In this document: in pieces, positions 50,058 through 59,028 of the stretch | Layout of the letters: every line of letters starts with the position of its first letter | Position numbering within the stretch: position 1 is the stretch's first letter | Assembly (NCBI GenBank): GCA_019359115.1 | Contig: JAHHHW010000084.1 | Span: forward strand, 1-63,036 | From: Pelatocladus maniniholoensis HA4357-MV3 | GTDB lineage: Bacteria > Cyanobacteriota > Cyanobacteriia > Cyanobacteriales > Nostocaceae | Direction of reading: 5' to 3' | Length of the DNA stretch: 63,036 nucleotides | Program-made: the position numbers and the translations under genes | The notes under the pieces: model-generated | What the model saw: the letters and a program-made list of their open reading frames with translations, nothing else | Told to the model about the DNA's origin: nothing | Databases searched by the model: none

Positions 50058-50417
50058 ATGCTTGGAACTAGCACTAAAAATATTGTTTTCTCAGTTTTTG
50101 TTAATCACAATGCAGAAAAAAATCAATCAGAAATTAAACATCAATTGAGCAAGTCTCAATCTGATTTCCTACAACCATTACGTCAATGGCTCGATTCATT
50201 TGATATTCAAAATCAGAAATTGGCAAAATTTATCGCTAAATTGATCCCCGCCCAGTGTCCCTTTGAACGAGATATTATTTTATTCGGTCGCACGGTAGCC
50301 CATATTCCGCCCATGTGTAAGTTAAACCCACTCTATGACCAATTTGTAGGATTGCGTTTTCGGGCTTTGTGTTATTTAGTAGACCAATGTGGAGAAGATA
50401 TTCAATCCTACTGTTGA
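50058..50417 (+). CDS. Mo-dependent nitrogenase C-terminal domain protein
   Basis: The 119-residue protein ends in IPAQCPFERDIILFGRTVAH, IPPMCKLNPLYDQFVGLRFR and ALCYLVDQCGED. This is the Mo-nitro_C domain found in small cyanobacterial proteins (about 90-120 aa). Four conserved cysteines suggest metal or redox binding. The N-terminal 45 residues are variable. The family's link to nitrogenase is by domain name only; its role is not established. Confidence 0.85.
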   Translation: MLGTSTKNIVFSVFVNHNAEKNQSEIKHQLSKSQSDFLQPLRQWLDSFDIQNQKLAKFIAKLIPAQCPFERDIILFGRTVAHIPPMCKLNPLYDQFVGLRFRALCYLVDQCGEDIQSYC

Positions 50418-50523
50418 AAGCATTCGAGCATACAAAGCACTCAACAAATGGTTAGTGGTTAGGGGTTAGTAGCAAGTCCCTTAGTGGTTAGAATAACAAA
50501 AAACCCACAACCAACAATCAAAA

Positions 50524-51270
50524 ATGTTATTGCATCTGAGTACTTGGCAAGAAGTCGAAGCATACTTACAAAAATCTCAGGGTATTATTCTCCCGATTGG
50601 CTCTACAGAACAACATGGACCGACAGGATTAATTGGTACAGATGCGATTAGTGCAGAAGCGATCGCTCGTGGTGTCGGCGAAGCAACCCAAGCCATAGTT
50701 GCACCTACAATCAATGTTGGCATGGCACTGCATCATACAGCTTTTCCCGGTACAATCAGTTTGCGTCCCAGCACAATGATTCTAGTTGTGCGAGATTACA
50801 TCACTTGTTTAGCGAAAGCAGGTTTTACCAAGTTCTACTTTATCAACGGACACGGCGGCAATATCGCTACCCTCAAAGCAGCTTTTTCAGAAACTTATGC
50901 ACATTTAGAAGATTTGCACATTCCCAATGCTCAAAATGTGCAATGTCAAGTCGCTAACTGGTTTATGTGCAGTTCGGTATTTAAGCTAGCCAAAGAATTA
51001 TACGGGGATCAAGAAGGTTCCCATGCAACGCCAAGTGAAGTAGCTGTAACTCAATTTGTTTATCCAGAAGCGATTAAGCAAGCACCCCTTTGTTCAGAAG
51101 TTGGGAAAGGACACAGAATTTATGGTGCAAAAGATTTTCGTCAACATTACCCAGATGGTAGGATGGGATCAAATCCAGCCTTAGCAACACCAGAACATGG
51201 GCAGCAGTTTTATGAGTTAGCAGTAAAAGAACTGAGTCATGGTTATTTGGAGTTTGTGAACCCACAATAA
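50524..51270 (+). CDS. creatininase family amidohydrolase
   Basis: The 248-residue protein has the metal-binding motifs of the creatininase family: LPIGSTEQHGPTGLIGTDAI, FINGHGGNIATL and a conserved Glu in QEGSHATPSEVA. Relatives hydrolyse cyclic amides or formamides, including an enzyme of riboflavin/F420 synthesis and MftE. The exact substrate cannot be told. It is separated by three bases from the next gene, so translationally coupled with the CFA-synthase-like methyltransferase. Confidence 0.88.
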   Translation: MLLHLSTWQEVEAYLQKSQGIILPIGSTEQHGPTGLIGTDAISAEAIARGVGEATQAIVAPTINVGMALHHTAFPGTISLRPSTMILVVRDYITCLAKAGFTKFYFINGHGGNIATLKAAFSETYAHLEDLHIPNAQNVQCQVANWFMCSSVFKLAKELYGDQEGSHATPSEVAVTQFVYPEAIKQAPLCSEVGKGHRIYGAKDFRQHYPDGRMGSNPALATPEHGQQFYELAVKELSHGYLEFVNPQ

Positions 51271-51273
51271 ATA

Positions 51274-52299
51274 ATGATTGAGTCGCAGAGATTATCTCAG
51301 TTCACCTCAGATCTCATTGCTCGTGGTTTACTTTATGCGATCGCGAACTACAGAATTCATTCGCCAGTTCCTTTAGAAGCAACAGAGAACTGGAAATTTT
51401 GGACTCAGCCAAAATCATCTTTAATTGAGTGGTTGGCGAAAGCTTATCCTCCAGAGCCAATAAGAAAAGCATATCTGGATTTTATGCTTAAATGTGAGCA
51501 TTCAAGCGGAATTGCAGCTCACTACGATATATCAAATGATTTCTATGCTTTATTTCTCGATCATAAATACAGATTTTACAGCTGCGCCGACTTTTTAAGC
51601 GATCGCCAAACCTTGGAAGAAGCGCAAGCAAACAAAGCTGCGTATCTCATGAGACTGTTGAACTTGCATGGAAGCGAGAGGATCTTGGATTTAGGATGCG
51701 GCTGGGGTGCTATGCTGAGATATCTTCAGGATGCAGGACACTCTGGTGAGTTAACTGGCTTTACTTTATCCAGAGAGCAATTAGCCTATGCTCAAACACA
51801 ATTAGGTTTAAACGTCTGTTTAACTAACTTTATTACTGCTCCTTTTCAGCAAGCATCTTATGATCGTATTCTCTCAATTGGATCTCTAGAGCATGTCAGA
51901 CCTGAAGAAATAGAGAAAGTTTACAAAAAAATATACGACGCTCTAGTTCCTGGAGGACTCGCAGTACATCAGTTCTTTTCCCTTGAACGTGAACCATATC
52001 CCGCTTCGATGGTAATGGTACAGTTATTTTTCCCAGGTTCTCTTTTGGTCATGCACTCTGTTCATATTGAAACTGCTAAGAAAGTCGGCTTTAAAATTAC
52101 CCATGACTCAGTTCACGATTACAAACCAACTTTACGAGCATGGTATCAAAGGTTGAGTGAAAACCAACACCGAGCATTAGAGTTAGTCGATCTGGAAATT
52201 TTTAATCGCTACATGACTTTTTTTCCCATTTCTTGGTTATTCTTTCAACAACAAGAAGCAGCACTACACAGAGTGGTCATGGAAAAATCGATTGGTTAA
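51274..52299 (+). CDS. cyclopropane-fatty-acyl-phospholipid synthase-like methyltransferase
   Basis: The 341-residue protein shows HSSGIAAHYDISNDFYALFL, the hallmark of the CFA synthase family, and FYSCADF. The SAM-binding motif is RILDLGCGWGAMLRYLQ, and GFTLSREQLAYAQ and SIGSLEHV follow. The N-terminal region is short, as in the cyanobacterial branch. It should methylate or cyclopropanate an acyl chain or small molecule. It starts three bases after the creatininase-family gene. Confidence 0.87.
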   Translation: MIESQRLSQFTSDLIARGLLYAIANYRIHSPVPLEATENWKFWTQPKSSLIEWLAKAYPPEPIRKAYLDFMLKCEHSSGIAAHYDISNDFYALFLDHKYRFYSCADFLSDRQTLEEAQANKAAYLMRLLNLHGSERILDLGCGWGAMLRYLQDAGHSGELTGFTLSREQLAYAQTQLGLNVCLTNFITAPFQQASYDRILSIGSLEHVRPEEIEKVYKKIYDALVPGGLAVHQFFSLEREPYPASMVMVQLFFPGSLLVMHSVHIETAKKVGFKITHDSVHDYKPTLRAWYQRLSENQHRALELVDLEIFNRYMTFFPISWLFFQQQEAALHRVVMEKSIG

Positions 52300-52326
52300 A
52301 TTATATCGATAACCATCGTGTTGTAT

Positions 52327-52378
52327 CTTGGTGTCTTGGTGCTTAATAAATTAACTTTTGAAACACTAAGACACCAAG
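52327..52378 (+). terminator. hairpin between the CFA-like gene and the glycosyltransferase
   Basis: A 15-bp stem with one mismatch (CTTGGTGTCTTGGTG with CACTAAGACACCAAG) and a 22-nt loop. It could end the upstream transcript or be a dispersed repeat. Confidence 0.4.
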
Positions 52379-52408
52379 GTGAAATAACCATTGAGATGTT
52401 CCTGATTC

Positions 52409-55060
52409 ATGAGTCATGCAAAATATCAGCGCAAACAGTTTAAATACTTACTGATACTCGGTATTATTTGGCTATTGGGTGCAGCGTGCGATCGCATCTG
52501 GTTTGGTTTAGACAATTCTGTTCCAGCTTGGGATCAAGCAGATTATTTAACTGGTACTTTGATTTATTGGCAAGCATTGCAGCATCCCCAATGGTGGGAT
52601 AGCCAGTGGTGGCAAAATTTTTGGATGCTATCGTCTAAAATCCCTCCCTTAACTTACATTATTGGGGCTATTGTCCAAAATATTTTTGGCACTGGACCAG
52701 ATCAAGCTGCATTGATGATGCTGTTTTTCAGTGCTATTTTGTTAGGCTCAGTCTATGGATTAGGTGCAATATTATTTAGCGAAGTTGTAGGTTTGTGGGC
52801 TGCTGCAATTTGTCAAGTCATACCTGCTCTTTATATCTTACGCTTAGATTTTCTCCTCGATTATCCCCTCGCAGCTGTCGTCACTCTCAGTTTTTTTTGT
52901 CTCACCCTTTGGAAACTCAAATTTGAAGAGTCAATCCTCAAAAGTCAATCCTCAAAAGTCAATCCTCAAAAGTCAAAAATTATCCTCCCCACCTCCCCAC
53001 ACTCCCAGACGCGCCATGGCGCGTCTCTACATCACTCCCCATCTCCCCACCCTCTTCTATTGGCAGCAATTTTTGGATTATCCTTGGGTTTAGCACTGAT
53101 GGTGAAGCAGACAGCGCTATTTTTTCTGCTGACACCAATAGTATGGATAGCATTTGGGGCTTTTCGTCAACGGTGTTGGAAACAGTTGGTGCAATTAGTT
53201 GGGGCTTTATGTTTGTCAGTATTAGTGTTTAGTCCCTGGTATCGTACCAATTGGTTACTGATTATTACATCTGGCAAACGAGCAACGATAGATTCTGCGA
53301 TCGCTGAAGGTGATGCACCCCTGAATACACTGCAAGCTTGGACTTATTATTGGCAACAATTGCCAGAACATGTTTCCTTACCGTTATTAGTTATACCGAT
53401 ATTTGCATTGCTACTGTATTGGGGACGCTCAGTAGAAGACAGGGATAGCACAAAATTCCCTGCGTCAGATCATCTGCGTAGCAAGACATCCCCTTTACCC
53501 TCACTTAAATGGCTAGCAATCTTTTTCATAGGTGCTTACTTACTTTCATCTTTGAACCCAAATAAAGACCCACGATACGTATTACCTTATTTACCCGTAT
53601 TCTCAGTATTTTTAGCATACGGATTAACTCGCTTTCGCAGTCTGTGGGGACGGCGTATTCGTTGGGGTACTTTTGGTTTAGCTGTGCTTTTAATGCTGTT
53701 TAATTTGTTTCCAATTGGTGGTTTTGTTGGTGATTGGCTGAAATTAGCTTTGAGTCCTGATGCCCAGCATTACCCTAATATGAAACAGGAGTTACCTCAT
53801 CGCCAGATCATTGCCCAGATTATTACCACAGAACCATATTTACGTTCCACATTAGGAGTCTTGCCATCAACCAAAAAAATCAACCAATATAATTTAAATT
53901 ACTATGGGAGACTGGCAAATTCCCAAGTTTATGGACGACAGGTAGGAACCAAAAAGAAATTTGTTAAACAGGATGTGCGATCGCTTGGATGGTTCCTTAC
54001 CAAAACTGGCAAACAAGGCTCAGTTCCCAAAGCCCAAGCTCTCATGGTTAAAACTATAGAGCAAGATGGCAATTTCCAACTTCAGAAATCTTGGGTTGCA
54101 GATGGCGGTACTATAAATCTTTATCATCAAAAAACACCAACAATAGAAGTCAAAGCAATTTCCCCAAACCAACCACAAGCGAAGATTGCTTTGTTACAAG
54201 TCACAGTACCACAAACAGCACCGCCAGGAATCCCAGTACCTGTAAGTTATCAGTGGAATGGTGCTTGGGAAGAACTGCAAAATGGAATAGTATTACTTAC
54301 TTGGAAAAACCTCACTTCCCAAACTTCTCCAGGAGGAGAAAGATTATGGACACATGATCACGGTATTGGTATGGGAAATTTATACGCAGGTGCAAACAAA
54401 GCCCAAGGTACGTTCCAAGTCACAGAAAGGACAGCAATGTTACCACCTGCTGAAATTGCACCGGGAGACTATACTTTAGAGGCTACTTACCTCAATCGAA
54501 TTACTGGCGAAACTTACCCAATACCTGTGCCAAAAGTGACTCTAAAAATCGATCAACAAGCCGCTCCTGCAACAGCACCCGAACTGGATTTAATTACACA
54601 ATTGCAGAGATTAGCAGCAACCTTACCACAAGGTACAAAAGCATTGGAGCAATTATTTGCGGAAATTGGACGTATCAATCAATACGATCCCATCCAAGAT
54701 TATTTGGAACAGGCGCGATTGAGTTTGCAATATCGATTGCAGCATGTTTCGCAAAACCGCGATTCGGCTTATGCTTTGGCTTTAGCAAATGTGTTGCAAA
54801 AAAGAGTCAATGGTGCAACAGCAGCTTTAGAAAAAGTCACTCAGCTAGACTCAGAAAATCCTTATGCTTGGGCATATTTAGCATTTGTCCAACTATATAA
54901 TTGGCAGCCTAGCGCAGCTGAAAAATCTCTACAACCGAGTTTGGTTAAAAACCCCAATGTCAAAGAGATTCAAGCTTTGAATGGAGTTGCTGCACTCATG
55001 CAAGGAAAGGTAATTTCAGCATGGCAGATTTTTCAGAAGTTGACATTCTCACCGCTCTAA
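52409..55060 (+). CDS. GT39-type membrane glycosyltransferase with C-terminal TPR region
   Basis: The 883-residue protein starts with a membrane helix and carries the acidic catalytic loop after it (VPAWDQADYLTG). About ten membrane segments (to about residue 445) fit the GT-C fold of phospholipid-carrier-dependent glycosyltransferases (PF13231/PMT type). The soluble C-terminal half has an Ig-like beta domain (about 590-715) and helical TPR-like repeats (about 735-880). Residues about 170-210 are read from repeat DNA. Likely role: transfer of sugars from a polyprenyl carrier to envelope glycans or proteins; the substrate is unknown. Confidence 0.83.
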   Translation: MSHAKYQRKQFKYLLILGIIWLLGAACDRIWFGLDNSVPAWDQADYLTGTLIYWQALQHPQWWDSQWWQNFWMLSSKIPPLTYIIGAIVQNIFGTGPDQAALMMLFFSAILLGSVYGLGAILFSEVVGLWAAAICQVIPALYILRLDFLLDYPLAAVVTLSFFCLTLWKLKFEESILKSQSSKVNPQKSKIILPTSPHSQTRHGASLHHSPSPHPLLLAAIFGLSLGLALMVKQTALFFLLTPIVWIAFGAFRQRCWKQLVQLVGALCLSVLVFSPWYRTNWLLIITSGKRATIDSAIAEGDAPLNTLQAWTYYWQQLPEHVSLPLLVIPIFALLLYWGRSVEDRDSTKFPASDHLRSKTSPLPSLKWLAIFFIGAYLLSSLNPNKDPRYVLPYLPVFSVFLAYGLTRFRSLWGRRIRWGTFGLAVLLMLFNLFPIGGFVGDWLKLALSPDAQHYPNMKQELPHRQIIAQIITTEPYLRSTLGVLPSTKKINQYNLNYYGRLANSQVYGRQVGTKKKFVKQDVRSLGWFLTKTGKQGSVPKAQALMVKTIEQDGNFQLQKSWVADGGTINLYHQKTPTIEVKAISPNQPQAKIALLQVTVPQTAPPGIPVPVSYQWNGAWEELQNGIVLLTWKNLTSQTSPGGERLWTHDHGIGMGNLYAGANKAQGTFQVTERTAMLPPAEIAPGDYTLEATYLNRITGETYPIPVPKVTLKIDQQAAPATAPELDLITQLQRLAATLPQGTKALEQLFAEIGRINQYDPIQDYLEQARLSLQYRLQHVSQNRDSAYALALANVLQKRVNGATAALEKVTQLDSENPYAWAYLAFVQLYNWQPSAAEKSLQPSLVKNPNVKEIQALNGVAALMQGKVISAWQIFQKLTFSPL
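52925..53050. repeat. repeat DNA inside the glycosyltransferase gene
   Basis: Three copies of a 15-bp unit (AGTCAATCCTCAAAA), a CTCCCCACACTCCC run and a palindrome AGACGCGCCATGGCGCGTCT lie in frame between membrane segments, adding a polar loop of about 40 residues. Confidence 0.85.
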
Positions 55061-55137
55061 AGAGACGGTGAAAATGTCAAGCAACTAGCATATTTAAGTT
55101 CGTAGTAAGGACTTTAGTCCTCACTACAAACAAAAAC

Positions 55138-55402
55138 GTTGTTTATTAACGTTCTTTCATCCATAGAGAACATCAAAGCGTTTGTTGAATACGTTTTAAC
55201 GTTGCTTATTAACCTTTCTCCATCCATAGAGAACATCAAAGCGTTTGTTGAATACGTTTCAACGTTGCTTATTAACCTTTCTCCATCCATAGAGAACATC
55301 AAAGCGTTTGTTGAATACGTTTCAACGTTGCTTATTAACCTTTCTCCATCCATAGAGAACATCAAAGCGTTTGTTGAATACGTTTCAACGTTGCTTATTA
55401 AC
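55138..55402. repeat. 63-bp tandem repeat, 4.2 copies
   Basis: Units start at 55138, 55201, 55264 and 55327, with a partial fifth at 55390. Copies two to four are nearly identical. The unit begins GTTGCTTATTAACCTTTCTC and contains CATCAAAGCGTTTGTTGAAT. Because 63 is a multiple of three, frames stay open on both strands; neither has a credible start or homology. Confidence 0.92.
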
Positions 55403-55456
55403 GAGAACCCATTCACAACACATGGGAACCCATTGACAATTAAATCGCGGTTCTTA

Positions 55457-55496
55457 AGACCTCTTGCAAAAGTCGAATGAACCCCCCTCAATCCCC
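55457..55496. mobile_element. left part of a second AGACCTCTTGC MITE
   Basis: The first 40 bp match the left arm of the element at 11330-11451, up to the CCCCTCAATCCCC stretch. A mini-IS follows directly. A degenerate continuation (TAGGCTGAGGGTGGGG) is seen after the mini-IS near 55874-55890, so the mini-IS seems to have landed inside this MITE. Confidence 0.75.
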
Positions 55497-55864
55497 AGGG
55501 CTGTTTCATTCCCGATCAACAGGTAAAATAGCAAGGGGTTGAGGGGATAAAAATCATGGATGCTTCTCTGGTTGAACAATTGAACTGTTATATTAGCAGT
55601 TTGATTTGCACTGCTAAGGAATTTGCTCTCGGGATTCGCGGTCATTGGAGTATCGAAAATTGCCTTCACGCTTGTCAAAGATGTTGTTTTGAAGGAGGAT
55701 AGTTCTACAATCCGTCTGGGCAACGCTCCTGCAAATCTTTCCATTATCAGAGCCATCGTACTCAACATACTTCGTCAAAATGGTTATACTTCCATCACAA
55801 TTGCCCAAAGATTTATCTCTCATGATATTGACAAACTGCTTCATCTTGTGGAATGAAACAGCGC
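55497..55864. mobile_element. internally deleted ISAs1-family element
   Basis: Inverted ends GCTGTTTCATTCC (55500-55512) and GGAATGAAACAGC (55849-55861) enclose only the last part of an ISAs1/H-repeat type transposase gene. With about 368 bp it cannot move by itself but might be mobilised by a full copy. Confidence 0.75.
55556..55856 (+). pseudogene. ISAs1-family transposase C-terminal fragment, frameshifted
   Basis: Codons from 55556 give MDASLVEQLNCYISSLICTA and KEFALGIRGHWSIENCLH. The match then continues in another frame as VKDVVLKEDSSTIRLGNAPA, NLSIIRAIVLNILRQNG and on to the stop. This is the ISAs1 pattern (YISSL, IRGHW-IEN-LHW-LDV-F-ED, R-GNAP-N). The frameshift and the missing first two thirds make it inactive. 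Confidence 0.82.
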
Positions 55865-56301
55865 TGACCCTGCTAGGCTGAGGGTGGGGATGAATAGCGT
55901 AATGTTAAAATGCAAAAACCTGGTCAAAGGGGACCAGGTTATGCAAACTCTTTGGTGATCAAGTTGATGTTATCGTTCAGAGTTAAAAAAATAGATAGTT
56001 AAGGTGGACATCACTAACAGCAAACCCAGCATAATCTCGTTTTTCCGCTTAGGGATTTGGCTTCTCCTCAGTTAGGAAAATATGCCACATTATATTAATG
56101 TTATGCTGACAGTTTACTAGGGCTTCATGACGGGGGACACCAAGTCATTTGCCCAATTCAGTTTGGTTGTGCCTTATCTGGTGTCCTGTATTATTAATCT
56201 ATCATCCTCAAAATTAGTCGCAAATCTCTTTTAACTGAAGTTAATTAGTCTTTAAGTTTCTCAATATGAAAATTCAAACAACAAACAACTACCAACAGTA
56301 A
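55865..56301. other. spacer with one hairpin
   Basis: AACCTGGTC/GACCAGGTT hairpin at 55917-55940; otherwise nothing recognisable. The rest is AT-rich. Confidence 0.5.
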
Positions 56302-56937
56302 CTATATTATTCCAATTCCTTTTTGAGTAAACTCTTCTACTGTTTTGTGTGATAACTCATGAGTTGTCATAGCCTGCAACATTGCCAATGGTAAAGTCAG
56401 ATGGTGCGCTCCAGCTTGTAAAGATGCAGCTGCTTCTTGGGGTGATTTGATGCTAGCAGCTAAAATTTCAACCTTACTATCAGCAAGGATACTAGCCATA
56501 TCTCGTACTAAAGCAATACCATCGCCCAACAAACGAGTAGCACGGTTGACGTAAGCGATCGCAATTTTTGCACCCGTCTCTTTTGCTACTGCTGCTTGAG
56601 AAGCACTATAAATTGCCGTCACTGAACAGGTAATCTGGGGTGATAATTGGGCTACTACCTCAAATCCTAATGGTGTGGCTGGTATCTTCAGTATTGTCTG
56701 TTCACCAATAATCTCAAAGGCCTTTTTTCCCTCTTGCACCATCCCATCAAAATTAGAGGCTGTTAATTGATAGAAAAGTGGGCCATTTGTCAAGGTGACT
56801 AATTTTTTGAGCGTTTCTTCTGGTGGGGTATCACTTTGAGCCAAGAGTGTGGGATTTGTGGTGATCCCCTTCACCCAACCCATGCGCTTGGCAATTTCCG
56901 CTTCCGATGCGATCGCCGAGTCTAAATATAATGCCAT
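56302..56937 (-). CDS. transaldolase / fructose-6-phosphate aldolase family protein
   Basis: The 211-residue TIM barrel begins MALYLDSAIASEAEIAKRMG, then has GITTNPTLLAQ and the Schiff-base lysine Lys84 in ILKIPATPLGFEV. Further motifs are TCSVTAIYSASQA and HHLTLPLAMLQAM. The short length is that of FSA/TalC-type enzymes rather than TalB. It likely transfers or cleaves dihydroxyacetone units in sugar phosphate metabolism. Three bases separate it from the upstream MBL-fold gene, so they form an operon. Confidence 0.88.
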   Translation of the reverse strand: MALYLDSAIASEAEIAKRMGWVKGITTNPTLLAQSDTPPEETLKKLVTLTNGPLFYQLTASNFDGMVQEGKKAFEIIGEQTILKIPATPLGFEVVAQLSPQITCSVTAIYSASQAAVAKETGAKIAIAYVNRATRLLGDGIALVRDMASILADSKVEILAASIKSPQEAAASLQAGAHHLTLPLAMLQAMTTHELSHKTVEEFTQKGIGII

Positions 56938-56940
56938 GAA

Positions 56941-57720
56941 TTACACTCCTGCGCCCTTTTTTTGTAATTGCAATTCAATGCGATCGCCTGACTTGGGTTC
57001 TATCACCTGGGTGGAAAGATTATTTTTCGCCAATAACGTCCGAAATTCCTCAATGCTCCCCTTGGTTTGCAAGAAATTTGCCAAAAATCCCACAAACGTC
57101 ACATCACCTCCTGCTGCTGTGGGTAGCATAACTTGGGGTTGCAACCATTGGGCTAATTCGAGAGCATTTTTACCACCCCTGATAAATGATCCAAATATGG
57201 GCAAAGTTAAGTCAACGAGTGGAGTTATGACAACATCAATGGGGGTTGCTGCTTTTAGCGACGGAGAATGATATCCGTGTGGTTCATAATAAATAGTCAA
57301 GTTGCTTGGCAACTCTTTGAGGATGTAACCATTTTCTACCAAAGTGGGGCCGATAGGTGAACCAGGAACTGCCTTGATTTCTACACTTGTATCTAAAGTA
57401 AAGGTTTCACCATGAGCAAGCACTGTTATTTGGGTGTAACCTAGCTGCTGTACAACTTTGGCAGCATTAGGAGAAGCTACGACTGGAATATTATGGTCAA
57501 GTTGTTTGAGTGTGGGTGGATGAGCATGATCTTCTAGCCCCTGAGACAGCAAAATTAAGTCAATCTTTTCTGGGATCGGACGATCTTGAGTTCGATAACC
57601 TTTGAAAAACCAATCTTGATTGCCAAAACTCAACTTATCTACCAACCAAGGATCAATCAGTATTCGTTTGTCTGCGATTTCAACCAGCCAACTGTTGCTG
57701 TCTAAATATGTTAATAGCAT
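56941..57720 (-). CDS. MBL-fold metallo-hydrolase-like protein
   Basis: The 259-residue protein follows the UlaG/YtnP-like beta-lactamase fold: YLDSNSWLVEIADKRILIDP, WLVD, then LLSQGLEDHAHPPTL, a late GYHSPSL and PTAAGGDVTF. The canonical HxHxDH is altered to SQGLEDHAH, so the first two histidines are missing while DH and the following H remain. Metal binding may be changed. This variant seems typical of cyanobacterial homologues, but I cannot verify that. In operon with the transaldolase-family gene. Confidence 0.82.
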   Translation of the reverse strand: MLLTYLDSNSWLVEIADKRILIDPWLVDKLSFGNQDWFFKGYRTQDRPIPEKIDLILLSQGLEDHAHPPTLKQLDHNIPVVASPNAAKVVQQLGYTQITVLAHGETFTLDTSVEIKAVPGSPIGPTLVENGYILKELPSNLTIYYEPHGYHSPSLKAATPIDVVITPLVDLTLPIFGSFIRGGKNALELAQWLQPQVMLPTAAGGDVTFVGFLANFLQTKGSIEEFRTLLAKNNLSTQVIEPKSGDRIELQLQKKGAGV

Positions 57721-57768
57721 GATAATTACGTGGCTCTAATAAATTCATAGCTATATTTATTATGAATT

Positions 57769-57858
57769 AGACATCTGGTGAAAAAGAATGTAGAGACCGT
57801 AAATTTACGGTCTCTACAAAGATTGTGGGTAAAGCATAATTAATTTCACCAGATGTCT
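57769..57858. mobile_element. 90-bp MITE with AGACATCTGGTGAAA ends
   Basis: 15-bp perfect terminal inverted repeats flank an inner palindrome (TGTAGAGACCGTAAA and its complement, 57789-57818). ATT lies on both sides (57766-57768 and 57859-57861), a probable three-base target duplication. The inner GTAGAGAC palindrome type also occurs inside recJ. Confidence 0.75.
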
Positions 57859-57894
57859 ATTGTATGAACTACTTTCAGAAACTTAGGGTTTTGA

Positions 57895-58800
57895 CTATTT
57901 GTCTAATATTATTTTATCAATCATATTTAATATATCCTCATCTCTAGTCATATCAAACTTCCTAGCAAAAATCTTTTTTGATTGTTTAATCTTTTCAAAA
58001 TCCTTCCTAGTTAAAATCTTTGGATGATAGTCATTAATATTACTCCACTCTACATATCTCAAGTGTTCGTTAACTACTTTGTCTTTAAAAGGTGAATTTA
58101 AAATCAGTGTTTGAAAAAATATCTCATCTGTACAAAAAGTATAATTAAAGCGGTTAACAAACTTCCGATTCTGTTTAACAAAATCATTAATCCATTTTAC
58201 ACATTCTCCTGTTAAGCACCAAAATTGAGATCCTCCATAAAGAGGAAAATATTTGTCAAGCTTACGTTTTTTAAATAAAACTGGAATCAACAATGAATAT
58301 AAGAAAGAGTTGAGAGGAGATTTAAATTTACGCTCTTCGGGAAGACACAAATATTCATCTTTCCAACGGATATGCCAATATTCTACTCTTCTAAAGCCAC
58401 CACCTCTCCATTTACTGCAAGGTAGTGGGAAGTACTCTAAAAATTCTTTTCCTTTATTTGCTTCAAAAAAAAATTGTATCTGTTCATTTGATTTAATTAA
58501 ATAATCTTGTCCTGATAAATTTACAATATGGTCAAAGTCATTACTTGCTTCGGCTATTAATTTTATTCCCTCAAGAGTCGCTCTTACGATATTAAAACTT
58601 CCCCACGCTGAATCGTATCTCTTAAGAAAATAAACATTCGGTAAATCCTGAAGTTGAGTAACTAATTGATGAAAAAACTGACTATCTGCTTTTTTATCAA
58701 TATGTATAAAAAATGAAACATCATCTGTGTTTAGTCTGTTAATCAGACGCAATAATTGTTTTGGATATTTATGCGCTAATATTATGTATGCTATTTTCAT
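57895..58800 (-). CDS. GT14 (core-2/I-branching type) glycosyltransferase
   Basis: The 301-residue protein starts MKIAYIILAHKYPKQLLRLI and shows FFIHIDKKAD, WGSFNIVRATLEGIK, HIVNLSGQDYLIKS and YGGSQFWCLTGECVKWI, with CTDEIFFQTLILNS near the C-terminus. These are the GT14 family landmarks of bacterial beta-1,6-N-acetylglucosaminyl- or xylosyltransferase-like proteins. It is soluble and probably acts at the cytoplasmic face in exopolysaccharide assembly. Codon use is AT-rich compared with neighbours, consistent with transfer of a polysaccharide gene. Confidence 0.88.
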   Translation of the reverse strand: MKIAYIILAHKYPKQLLRLINRLNTDDVSFFIHIDKKADSQFFHQLVTQLQDLPNVYFLKRYDSAWGSFNIVRATLEGIKLIAEASNDFDHIVNLSGQDYLIKSNEQIQFFFEANKGKEFLEYFPLPCSKWRGGGFRRVEYWHIRWKDEYLCLPEERKFKSPLNSFLYSLLIPVLFKKRKLDKYFPLYGGSQFWCLTGECVKWINDFVKQNRKFVNRFNYTFCTDEIFFQTLILNSPFKDKVVNEHLRYVEWSNINDYHPKILTRKDFEKIKQSKKIFARKFDMTRDEDILNMIDKIILDK

Positions 58801-59028
58801 CAGTAAACCACTTCAGTCATGAGATTTTAGATTATTGTAGCCTGCGTAGGCAGGTGTAATTTTCGTGTAGCTGTAGACGCGCGGCGTCTTCCCATAAGGG
58901 TATTTAACTTGTTCTACATTTGCCTTTTCAACATCTTCAGTCGGTTTATGTGTCTCAACCAAGATCACCAAAAGTGTGAAAGAACCCAAATATACTGATA
59001 ATTATAGAAACTTTAGTTAATAAAAAAA

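Noticed and set aside
55138-55402. Possible CRISPR array
   Set aside because: Units are identical over their full 63 bp with no variable spacers and no cas genes nearby; it is a simple tandem repeat.
55114-55509. Open frames on both strands over the 63-bp repeats
   Set aside because: A unit divisible by three keeps frames open; no start signal or homology on either strand.
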